NCBI RefSeq assembly: GCF_037975245.1
Contig: NC_092580.1
Span: forward strand, 22,370,501 to 22,434,500
DNA: 64,000 nucleotides
Origin: Apostichopus japonicus
Lineage: Eukaryota; Echinodermata; Holothuroidea; Aspidochirotida; Stichopodidae
Reading direction: 5' to 3'
Positions within the stretch are counted from its first letter, which is position 1, and every line of letters begins with the position of its first letter. Under the pieces are notes generated by a model. That model did no database searches. It was not told the DNA's origin and saw only the letters and a list, made by a program, of their open reading frames with translations. A program made the translations under genes and the position numbers. Shown here one piece after another: positions 37,601 through 45,914 of the stretch.

Positions 37601-40600
37601 TTATCTTTCCTTTTTTGTCATTTTCTTGTAGCAACCCTCCACTCAGTGACAATGGTTATTGTAGTATACCATAGGTACAGCCATCACATCAAATGGGTCA
37701 AGTTTAATATCATTGTACCAAGATTTCACTGTGGAATACATAGTCACCTCAGTTTGACCCAAACCCAGATGAGTGCTAGTGTCAGCTAAAGAACCTTTAT
37801 TCCCATGGTGGAGTGGCCTGGCCTAAGTTGGGCATGCATTTACTTGGATGATCTCTGAAACCCTTGGATAAACAGTATGTTATACAAAGCTGTCCCTTAA
37901 ATGGAAATCAGTTTGTGTGTATCATTAAAATTCACCAAGCAATGCCTCAATTAAATGTTATACATACAGCTTAGCATTTGTGTATCACAAAAACTTCCTA
38001 CAAATTTGTAAAATGCACCACTACCAACTGAGTGTGAAATACTATAGGTATAATTAGACTACAAATCTTTAATATACAACATGTTACAGTTGGTGTTAGA
38101 CTACTGAACATTTATGGCCAATGATGGGAAGTGAACATGACTTTAAAGGATAAATCAAGTTTAAGCTGCAATGAATACAGCAAAATGAACAAGCCTACTG
38201 TACCATGACTTTGGATTTTCATGTCAACCGGGAAGATGAAGGCTTCTTTTAGTTGAGTTCGCCACAAATGTGACTGAAGCAGTTGAATCTTGTCTGCTGA
38301 AACTTTAAAAATTTCCCTTAGCGAAGAAACCAATTGAATGAAAGACTCTTGATTGCACATGAAGAGCTGTTTTTCGTCGCTACGAAGGAGGTTCCTGGAA
38401 AACTCGTAGGCAACAAATACTGTGCATATACCACTGCATAAGTTGAGAAAATATTTTAGTTTGTGACAAAAAGATTCTTTACTTTTGCCTTCAAACTGGA
38501 AGAAAGTGTTGAAAGGAATGGCCAGGGGTCCACATTTTACACTACGTCGATTGTCGCCCTCAGATGACATACAGAATATGTTACTGTGGTTCATCAGTGT
38601 TTGAGAAAGTTTATCGGAGTTCCTTCCAAACATATCTCTCTCCTGTTCAGAACCTAACACACTGAAATGATAACTAATCTTACCTAACTGCCCATTACCA
38701 AGTTTATTATTGACAGCTAGTATGAAATGCAATTTGGCCAAAGCAGTGCATTTCACATTATTATAAAGGGAGATGAAATCAGGGGAATGCAAAAAGCCAT
38801 TTGGAGGAGACTGGCAAAACACTTCTCTGAAAGCAATACCATATGTTTCAGGTTTTCTTGATTCCAATTCTGAAGAGAAACAATTCCAGGATAATGGTCC
38901 GTCTTGTAAGATATCTTTGAAGAGACTGACATCATCTTCATCAAAGACATCCAGCGATTTTTTCTGACTGAGTCCATTGCCATCTGAAGAGAACACAGAA
39001 TGAACACACCATGACACCATTTAAAACGTGAATCTTATCAAAAGGTTGGTTAACTAAATTCACAGAACTGTGTGACAGGAAAGTGTTTAAACAAAAAGCA
39101 AGTATTCGCCATGACGACAGGAGAGAAGGACAACAATCATTAGAATTGTACCATCAATTGTCGATTATTGATTCAAAATAAAGGACCCAATGAAAGCCAT
39201 CCTTATATACCACATGATACCTCTCAGGGCAAAGTTAATTCTCTGAGACAACCAACTGTCTGTTCAGACAACCAAAATCAGCTTTACAGGTTATATGGCT
39301 GACTACATGTTGTATTACATCAAATTCAGACTGCATTATAACCAAATACCCCCAAATAGGTAACACAAGCATTGGAATAAGCCTCCCATCACCGGAATAA
39401 AGCTAAAATAATGGTAGATATATGATCCACCGGAAGAAGGGCTTTACCAGCCCAAAGCTGATGTACCATTCATAGACCTACACATCTATCCTACATTGTA
39501 CATATAGACCATTCTTTGTTATTTTGGTACATTTCTTCAGAAAACCTACAGTAATTTGCTGTTCAGACAACCAAAGGTAGGACCTGGTTGTCAAAGGAAA
39601 ACTGGTAGGAAAAAATCCTTAAGGCTTTGCTATGCCTTTGTATAATACGATATTTTCAACTTTGGGTGTCATCGGAGCACACAGTAACACATACTGTACT
39701 CTCTTCCTTGCATGATCAAACAAGGAGGAAGCAGTGGAAAAGTCACATTTATCATCAGCTTCTGTAGTTCAATAGTACATCATGTTGTACAAGTTTACTT
39801 CTCCTACATCCAAATTTTTATTTATTTAATTTCATTAACTGTTTGCCAACCAGCCTAGATGCAATAAAGGTCTACTGAAGGCCTATTAAAGATTTCAACT
39901 GCCTAATTTACCCTCTCAACATCAACTTGGAAGGGGAGTGGGTGGTGTATTTTACAGGCACTGATCACCCAATCCTTGACCGAGAGGTGTTCATCTGCCA
40001 TCTGGATGCCTGAACTGTTCTGAATCTCTGAATGCTTTTAGTTTAGGTCATGTATAGTGCACACCTCCCTTCGCAACGCTTAGGTGTGCTTCTGGGGTGA
40101 GGGGGCCAGCAACCCCCCCCCCCACCCATCAGTACAGTAGTTCCTAAGCTGCTGTGAACTACTGATTGGCCCATGTTGATTTACTTTATAGCGCCTCACA
40201 GCCTTTGTGAGCTCTTTACTTATTTCAATCTTCATGGGCTATTGTTCACTCTAGCTTTTATATAAAAAAAATTAAAAAAACTCCCAGTTTGAAGGACTCC
40301 ATGTCTGTAACCATTACAAGAGACTAATTAAAATATATATTTTTAACATGCTTAACTTGGAGTGGACGGGGCAGATATAGATGAACTTTAATCTCCTTAA
40401 AATTATGAATCATATAAACAACATATTACTCACCATTAGGATTATTTTGAATTTGAACCTTCGGTGATCGTGAGAGCGCAACAACACTTTCATTGACATT
40501 AATTGAAAGGCACTGGAGTTTCAAAGCCTTGACAAAGTCATCTGTCATATTTCTGGAGAAGTGAACTTTTTCTGCTTTGGTCAAGAAGCAACGAGAATAT

Positions 40601-41193
40601 TCAAACGCTGATCTAACATTAGTGCTGCCATGGCATAGAAACAGAAAATATTTCAGTTTATGCAGTGCAGATGCCTTGGTATCATTTTCAAATCTGAAGA
40701 AAGATTTATGTTGGTCAGCAATTCCTGGTTTCAAAACTATTTTCTTGTGATTGCTTCCCTGATCACTCAATGATGTTACGACAAAAATATCTTGAAAATC
40801 TAACATTGATTTGTTCAAGGAATCTTCATTATGACCAAGTTCATCTTTTTCTTCCTCTGAGGCAGCTATATGGAAGTAATGACTGGCTTTGGAGAATTTT
40901 CCTTCGTTTAACTTCTCATTGACGACCACAGCCAACTCTAACTTCAGTAATGCAACACTTCTTGGGGTGTCCAGAGCAATGAAGTCCCTAGAACAAAGTA
41001 TACCATGGACAGATGTTCCACAAAGAGCATCTTGAACTGACTGGTAATTGACTGATGGATCTCTCTCCTTATACAATTTCCCAAATGTCTCCCATGACAT
41101 CGGTTGCCCCTTTTCTATCAAAATTTGTCGGACAACTTCTGTCTGTTCAGTATGGGAAGCAGCATCTTGTGAGTAACTCCCACTTGCCATCAT
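19847..41193 (-). CDS. large multidomain protein: six winged-helix-like repeats, EXD1-like pseudo-nuclease and Ycf45/SpoIIIAA-type ATPase (copy 1)
   Basis: Predicted 2516-residue protein. Exons 5' to 3': 40434-41193, 38204-38983, 36286-37044, 34660-35403, 33516-33743, 31866-32609, 30723-30950, 29083-29826, 27758-28374, 26481-26561, 25371-25606, 24373-24856, 23104-23318, 21842-21997, 21138-21360, 20605-20661, 19847-20341. All have GT/AG ends and compatible phases, and sum to 7551 nt with one terminal stop. Order: repeat domains A, B, C, D1, D2, D3 (residues 1-1662), Ser/Lys linker, exonuclease-shaped segment (about 1800-1980), Ser/Gln linker, then ATPase (2135-2516). The family of the C-terminus is clear; the role of the whole protein is unknown, though the parts suggest a nucleic-acid-linked function. 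The exon assembly is inferred without transcripts; a split into two genes is possible but less likely because phases run through. Confidence 0.78.
21842..23318 (-). CDS. copy 1 exons J-K, N-terminal half of Ycf45/SpoIIIAA-type domain
   Basis: Exons 23104-23318 and 21842-21997. LLGDDIFTTLGEQ, then LSEIVLDVGRCAEAR, matches the LP-x-D-I ... L-x-EIVLDLGR-x-PEAR block that opens Ycf45/SpoIIIAA-family ATPases. KPVVLVASSKVITKKAL, then TGFDDNRCGVEGCLHSVR, matches the following F-G-x-DNRAGI-x-x-TLHRIS block. This is specific family evidence beyond the P-loop. Confidence 0.85.
22030..22900. other. long intron between exons J and K, copy 1
   Basis: About 0.7 kb longer than in copy 2 (48040-48300). Contains AT-rich and C-rich stretches and no recognised gene or element boundary. 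The part next to exon J (22850-23100) is conserved in copy 2. Confidence 0.4.
24183..24358 (-). mobile_element. truncated SINE-like fragment with TA microsatellite, copy 1 intron
   Basis: Between a (TA)n tract (24186-24255) and a shorter one near 24330-24350 lies a sequence with a perfect B box, GGTTCGAATCC on the minus strand (24313-24323). The A-box side is missing. The equivalent intron of copy 2 lacks it, so it inserted after the duplication or was lost there. Confidence 0.55.
24373..24856 (-). CDS. copy 1 exon I, Ser/Thr/Gln-rich linker
   Basis: 161 codons, phase 2 to 0. After a short helix (HGALKELERLTTKK) comes a Ser/Thr-rich low-complexity region with two degenerate copies of a GQ-x2-S-L-x2-S-x-SQNSMM motif, then PPQNDWFSEE and VYCLRKTEDGG. 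The repeated SQNSMM region differs in length from copy 2. No domain recognised; likely flexible. Confidence 0.7.
25371..26561 (-). CDS. copy 1 exons G-H, EXD1/Egalitarian-like exonuclease-fold segment lacking visible catalytic acids
   Basis: Exons 26481-26561 and 25371-25606. The peptide VTFDCESVAKVLL, then LVTVFDIKCGVQLL, parallels the K-V-x-H-D-C-R ... NVFDTQVA region of EXD1-type 3'-5' exonucleases. DLDLWATHKNIQLNKDEVLLMI then VYRWIY parallels the LW-x-R ... A-x-x-D-V-x-x-L ... LY end. The final catalytic Y-x3-D motif is not recognisable. I infer an inactive nuclease-like RNA- or partner-binding domain. Alternative: chance resemblance of short motifs. Confidence 0.5.
25641..26360. mobile_element. 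copy 1-specific insertion in the intron before exon H
   Basis: About 0.7 kb present in copy 1 only; homology with copy 2 resumes near GAGAACCCATTC at 26364. Starts with a (TA)n tract (25641-25666) followed by ACTAGT-rich sequence. No coding content recognised; type of element unknown. Confidence 0.45.
26893..27124. mobile_element. fold-back element with terminal inverted arms, copy 1 intron
   Basis: A near-perfect inverted repeat of about 38 bp: left arm about 26993-27021 (CTGACGTTTCGATCC...) and right arm 27059-27099, around an A/T-rich centre. The flanks ACATAGTAATTTTCA and ACACAGTAATTTTCA look like a target-site duplication. Copy 2 lacks it at the same site. Confidence 0.6.
27758..28374 (-). 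CDS. copy 1 exon F, linker and start of exonuclease-like segment
   Basis: 617 nt, phase 1 to 0. Proline/serine-rich start, a lysine/arginine block (KTARKRSKRKKKK) that looks like a nuclear localisation signal, then a structured part from NENRLTMLIAQML to WTKFCDFLKNRKVVM. The pattern PIISVMHSQDILVVLNWSG followed by a helix and FLKNRKVV fits the first strands of a DEDD exonuclease fold, but the D-x-E of motif I is not visible. Confidence 0.7.
29083..29826 (-). CDS. copy 1 exon D3, repeat domain D, third of three
   Basis: 744 nt, phase 1-1; landmarks DHPMLWRDLEE, TYLKNFPSMFVM and the LCEDHQEDFC segment. The intron after it lacks a block of roughly 220 bases present after D1 and D2, so this unit is shorter (2573 bp). 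Confidence 0.75.
30723..30950 (-). CDS. copy 1 chimeric linker exon FC2
   Basis: 228 nt, phase 1-1, second chimeric exon with the same C/F junction as FC1 (30779/30780). It encodes a proline- and serine-rich linker (GPPPPKESP, PMPLSLPEKGPTSS) and ends in DVGSQSDAKSNNEVQIG. Confidence 0.7.
   Translation of the reverse strand, partial: VSRRQPYLMSTEGYHRVLKQISKDHLHPKRALRCSQKEVIRQSPCHYHYQKKALHHRWTLMLEVKVMQRVTMKSK
31866..32609 (-). CDS. copy 1 exon D2, repeat domain D, second of three
   Basis: 744 nt, phase 1-1, same landmarks and same length as D1 and D3. Small differences include AYLNNFSSVFVM in place of PYLENFPSVFVM. The acceptor is TTCAAG|A and the donor G|GTGAGG. Confidence 0.75.
33516..33743 (-). 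CDS. copy 1 chimeric linker exon FC1
   Basis: 228 nt, phase 1-1. The 5' part (GNQTAAISDVNRG through PEKIPTSS) corresponds to the beginning of exon F at 27758-28374. The 3' part (MDSDVGSQSDAKSKNEVQIG) corresponds to the end of exon C. The switch lies at 33572/33573 with only about 1 bp of shared sequence, and it is in frame. Confidence 0.7.
   Translation of the reverse strand, partial: VTRQQPYLMSTEGYHRVLMQISKDHLHPKRALWCSQKEVIRQSPCHYRYQKKSLHHRWTLMLEVKVMQRAKMKSK
34660..35403 (-). CDS. copy 1 exon D1, repeat domain D, first of three
   Basis: Phase 1-1, 744 nt. Landmarks DHPMLWRDLEE, TQEFISQNTP, LENFPSVFVM and a cysteine-rich LCEDHQEDFCLQCQL segment. Nearly identical to D2 and D3, so the triplication is young compared with A-B-C divergence. 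Confidence 0.75.
36286..37044 (-). CDS. copy 1 exon C, repeat domain C
   Basis: Phase 1-1 exon of 759 nt with landmarks GYPMSWTEF, SKDFVALNTP, LLKFPKVFVV and LNYFVNIC. Its last 19 codons (DSDVGGQSDAKSNNEVQIG) are the source of the 3' half of two chimeric exons downstream (33516-33743 and 30723-30950). Confidence 0.75.
38204..38983 (-). CDS. copy 1 exon B, repeat domain B
   Basis: About 260 residues, phase 1-1. Carries the repeat landmarks DGPLSWNCF, SPDFISLYNN, MNHSNIFCM and LKYFLNLC. The aromatic-hydrophobic pattern is kept but many positions differ from A, so the duplication that made A and B is old. Donor is G|GTACAG, also used in copy 2. Confidence 0.75.
39241..39610. mobile_element. copy 1-specific intron insertion with AGACAACCAA ends
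   Basis: Present between exons A and B of copy 1, absent in copy 2. Both ends carry CAGACAACCAAA-like words (39245-39290 and 39543-39590) also seen at both ends of the 57523-58523 insertion of copy 2, which suggests one element family. Confidence 0.45.
39935..40285. mobile_element. second copy 1-specific intron insertion
   Basis: Sequence between CAACATCAACT and the CAGTTTGAAGGACTCC block that are adjacent in copy 2 (61307-61320). Has a poly-C run and the word TAGCGCCTCACAGCC; family not recognised. Confidence 0.4.
40434..41193 (-). CDS. copy 1 exon A, repeat domain A
   Basis: Residues 1-253, starting MMASGSYSQD. Motifs shared with the other repeat exons: GQPMSWETFGKLY, SRDFIALDTP followed by a leucine-rich helix, LDFQDIFVV, and LKYFLFLC. 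The two helix-then-F[IV]V-strand arrangements look like winged helices of the LOTUS/Egalitarian N-terminal sort, but this is a pattern-level guess. Ends in phase 1 at a GTGAGT donor. It is nearly identical to exon A of copy 2 over its second half. Confidence 0.75.
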
Positions 41194-41215
41194 GCTTATG
41201 GTTTAAGTCTGTGTA
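41194..41215 (-). promoter_or_regulatory. 5' UTR part of the first coding exon, copy 1
   Basis: A consensus acceptor (TTTTACAG, complement of 41216-41223) precedes the start codon by 22 bases, implying at least one upstream non-coding exon that I could not place. The same acceptor is kept in copy 2 at 62238/62239. Confidence 0.5.
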
Positions 41216-44099
41216 CTGTAAAAGACAAAATTAAATTTGATATGGCATTTTACATATATATTTATGTTAAACACCAGAAATCTAAGCCAGTGTTGTTACT
41301 GGCAGCGAGTCAGTCCCCAGTCCTTGTACATTGCTACAAATATTAGAATTAAAAGTAGAAGTGTATACAAAATGAATACCATTTTACTAGAGGACAGTCA
41401 AATATCCTCCTGTGGAAAAGTCACTTAATATAGAATAACTTCCTAGAGCCAGTCACTAAACCTGGAGGGGGGGGGGCATTTGTTATTGTGTCCTCCACCC
41501 ATCAGAAGTGTCCCCCCATGATGGACGCCCCTGAGTTCATATTCAAATGGTCCACACTTTCGGACCGATTTTGATATTACAGTGTCAAGTTTGATTGACA
41601 TGACATGAACTAGGCCTATAACTTTTAGTATACTGGAAAAAAAATCAGTCTGCAATTATTTCAGTGTGAGTTTATCATCACAAACACTTTATCTCACTGC
41701 ATGGTAATTGTTTGGCAGCTGACATATTAGAACCAAAAACCGATTGCATCAGTAAGGTTAGACGCAGGCGCTCCAACGATTGTCACATAGTAATAACGTA
41801 CATAATTTATAAAAGAATAGGCCTACGTAGAAAAAGTGGCCGCGCCTGTCGGTCAGCATAGGCTTGGTTATGCCATATATATAATGTAAGAAATAGGCTA
41901 GCATGATTATTACCATAAATATAACCGCTTTGTCCACATACAACGAGACTGAGCCTTCAGTTGGTCATAGCTTCTCACAGACATCGAACATATCTCCCAA
42001 GGTTGGATTTGATTAGGAGGAAACAAACATCTAGTTTATGTAACATGGTCTTAACAATATGTTCTCTAACTCTTTGAGGTTAATTGGTCAAAAGGCTTCA
42101 TATCTGCGGTTTCCAAAGTTCAATGTGATTACGCCCAAGCTCCGTATTGTTGCTATTTTTAGTTTTTTGGATTTTCCCCTTTATTGGCCGAGGTGGTACA
42201 TAAACAAATCTCGTACGATCACAACTTAGTTCAGTTCAAAGCCACTCGCTACATCTGTGATCAGATATTGTCGTACCACTACCAGACTGATGAGGGAATT
42301 GAATGATATGTACGTTTGTCGCGAAGAAGCCATTTATTCTCGTTTAACATTTGTGAGGTATCCTTCATTTATTAAAAGTCGAGCACATTACAGTTGTCTA
42401 TGAATGAGTTTACAACTATTGGATCAAATTTTGCTGGGTAACAACTAAAAATTTGTTGTCTTCTTCCTCTCGTAAAACTATATTAGTCCCTATAATTATA
42501 TTTGCTACAATGCTAGGTTAGGTCTTTAGCCATACATTAGACTATAGTTAGATTAGAGAGCATGCCAACTCTTTGTAGCATATGGTAGAATCAGTTATGA
42601 TTTTCAACTAGAATATGTTACCCACTATCACATTAAATGATCCAATTTGTAATTATCTAACTTTTGCATGACTTAACAAAAATATTTAAGTATTTTGAAA
42701 AAAAATACTAATCAACCATGCACTTATCTCCTGGCATTTACTTAATCAGTACACAATATTTACTGTATACTAGTTGGTCTAGTAGGTTGCTCTGACTAAA
42801 TAAAGCAGCATGGGATCCATATATTTGTGCAACCAGGTCAGTAAGGACAATGGTCATCAGAATTGGTACATGTTCTCTGCCACCTATAAGGACACTTGTC
42901 AGAAGGTGACGAGACAGTGATGCATATTTTATTTTCCATTTTTTTTTATGTTGTGTGGTATGTTTGTTATGTAATTGTATGGATGAACCGAATAACCTTG
43001 ATCAGGTGTGGTAAATGTATGTTCTGTATTAGGACTTGAGATAAATGTTGTTGGGAGGGACACTGCCAAAATAGACCTTGATAAAAGCAACAACCTGTGT
43101 CTGAACTAGCTAGCTTGGAGGCCAGCATATTTCAAAATGGGAATATTGAAACAAAAAACTATCTGCAACACTTTTAGAAGTGAATGAATAGGAACTCTCA
43201 CTACTTGATCCCTATGAGGGATATGGTCTCAGTACTGCAGTAGAGAATGGTTGTGAAAACCTTGTGACATTAGAAATTTAAATACTCTATTTTACATGCA
43301 GTAATAAAGATCAGATTTGTGTTATTACATTGCATTGCACTCATGGACAGACCTTTTCCTAATTGTTTCTGTTTAGGTATAACTGCGATCTTTGCTTCAC
43401 ACCAATGATAATCTCAGAATATCTCGTTAAATCACAAAAGGCAAGAGACATCGAGTTCATGACAAATTCAGGTAAGTTGGAAGCCTTTAAACCAGCAAAT
43501 AGCCTGAATTTGAAGGAATGAAGGAACAACTCAACGTCAACAGGTGTTAATATATTTTTAAACACAGTATCTTAAAAAAGGGAATCATCTGAGAAAATTG
43601 GAATTCTAATGGATTCAACTAAGTGCGTTTTTGAAACGTCAGTACATGTTGCAATTCTGATTTCTTTTATTGATTGCTAAAAAATAGGGCATTCTTATTA
43701 AAATCTTTTGTTTCAGAAAGTTATTCCAAACATTTTGGAACAGCAATGAAGCAGTATAATTTGGTTGACTTGTTAATAATCCATGTTATTATGTCGACAA
43801 AATTTCTCCAAAGTTTTAGCAAACTGACTCAGTTAAGCCCTACATCACATGTGTAAAGCCTGGAGTGGTTAGATTGTCAGTACGGTGATGCCCATGAGTG
43901 GAGATAGGGTGACACAAATGACAGAGTAAAGGTTGGTTCGATTTATATGCGGTATATATATAACGCTCCCCACTGGCGAGCTCTAAAAGTGAAGAAAGAA
44001 AACAAGAAACAAGGTTTTTAATGAATTATAAAACAGTGCGTCTCACCATTCATCAAAGGTGACACTCCTTTAATTTACTAGAAAGACATTGGAAGGCTC

Positions 44100-44345
44100 C
44101 TTTAACACTAGTTACTTTAGCCTCTTTACATGAGGTACCTTTAACATTAGTTACTTTAGCCTCTTTACATGAGTTAAAACTAGTTACTTTAGCGCTAGTT
44201 CTTTATTAGTTACTTTAACACTAGCACTAGCACTTTAACACTAGCACTATTTACATGAGTTAACACTAGTTACTTTAGCATTATAGTTACTTTAACTAGT
44301 TACTTTAACACTAGCACTGGTTACTTTAGCCTCTTTCATATGAGG
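44100..44345. repeat. degenerate array of TTAACACTAGTTACTTTAGC-like units
   Basis: The words AACACTAG, AGTTACTTTA and CCTCTTTACATGAG recur many times at irregular spacing of roughly 20-50 bases. Looks like an imperfect minisatellite; units are too uneven to assign one period. Confidence 0.75.
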
Positions 44346-45030
44346 TACCTTGCCAACTGATAGAGTGGGTTATTATAACATGACAATGCTCCTTTAAGTT
44401 GGCTAAGTGAGCTAAAATAAACCTGGCCCACAAGACAGTGACAATACATCTAGACATATCTAGGTGATGATCCTCGGACACAATGATGACTGAAAAAAAC
44501 AAACAAAATATACGCAGTTTAACCCTTGACATAGGTATAAAGTGGACACCACTGAGGGTCTCACATTCATAGAACCCTACTGTATAACCTTTGTTTCCAA
44601 CTGTATTACCAAACAAATGGGGATTTTCCCCTTAAATAAATGGCAGCTCAAAAATTGATTAAATATATGGTTCATTTCAACTCTTCCTATGCATTACTGA
44701 AATAATTTATTTAAGAGGGATGCAAGTCAGTATCAACGCCTTAACAGTTATGTTTGCAATGATTATGTTAAGTGACACATGGACTTGGCCATTTTAAAAT
44801 CACTGCTTCCCTGTGGAAACTATTTGAGGGTGCTACAGTAATTAGGAAACACCACTACAGTCACAAACACATGCAATCTTAGGGAATATTAACCAAATAT
44901 AGGCTCCAAAGCTTACAACGCACTTGCCAGTCTGGGTATGACCTAAACATGTGAACATATACAAACATAAATATCCTAGAGGGTCATTCGCCACCCAGCG
45001 ATGACAATTAACCATGGTTAACATAAAATC

Positions 45031-45600
45031 TCATGTAACATGCAGTAGTAGAAGAAAGACAAATGGCATACATATTTACATCATAGAGCTTTCAGATTGC
45101 CACATAATAAGTGAAAATAAAAAGCTCATGAAACATGCAGTAGTAGAAGAAAGACATATGGCATACATATTTACATCATAGAGCTATTAGATTGCCACAT
45201 AATAAGTGAAAATAAAAAGCTCATGAAACATGCAGTAGTAGAAGAAAGACATATGGCATACATGTTTACATCATAGAGCTTTTAGATTGCCACATAATAA
45301 GTGAAAATAAAATGCTCATGTAACATGCAGTAGTAGAAGAAAGACAAATGGCATACATATTTACATCATAGAGCTTTCAGATTGCCACATAATAAGTGAA
45401 AATAAAAAGCTCATGTAACATGCAGTAGTAGAAGAAAAACAAATGGCATACATATTTACCTCATAGAGCTTTTAGATTGCCACATAATAAGTGAAAATAA
45501 AAAGCTCATGTAACATGCAGTAGTAGGAGAAAGACATATGGCATACATATTTACCTCATAGAGCTTTTAGATTGCCACATAAAAAGTGAAATTAAACATT
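45031..45600. repeat. 95-bp minisatellite, six units
   Basis: The word TCATG[TA]AACATGCAGTAG recurs at 45031, 45126, 45221, 45316, 45411 and 45506, exactly 95 bases apart. Each unit also contains GGCATACAT, TTACATCATAGAGC and AGATTGCCACATAATAAG. Units differ by a few substitutions. Confidence 0.95.
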
Positions 45601-45914
45601 TTCTGAATCGTTAAGTATTACATGCACATGAATGTGATTACAATTAGAACCGATAATAAGTAAAAGTTTACGTTGATTGGAAAATTTTCCAGGGAACCCA
45701 ACCCTGACGGAACTATGCAGAACTATGCAGAACAAATCTAATACATTAGTTGATATTTGTACCATACTGTACATATCTTTTGATATTTTCACCTTCCATA
45801 TGTTTTGAATAATTGGTATGACATAACTGGTTTCCATGCAATTTTTAACGATTCCGATTATGCTACAATCAGTGTTCGTTTGAACACTACTTTCAATCTT
45901 CCCTCAACTCAGAA

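Larger units (their letters stand above)
41216..45914. other. intergenic region between the two tandem gene copies
   Basis: Its first part, 41216 to about 42730, is the 5' flank of copy 1 and is duplicated with high identity upstream of copy 2 (62239-64000). The rest has no recognised gene. It contains a TTAACACTAG-type array (44100-44345), a 95-bp minisatellite (45031-45600) and, at its right end, the 3' flank of copy 2. Confidence 0.6.

Noticed and set aside
43359-43565. 68-residue minus-strand frame in the intergenic region
   Set aside because: Could be an old element fragment but shows no family motif; not supported as a gene.
45031-45600. CRISPR-like array
   Set aside because: Whole 95-bp units repeat without unique spacers, and the genome is eukaryotic; it is a minisatellite.
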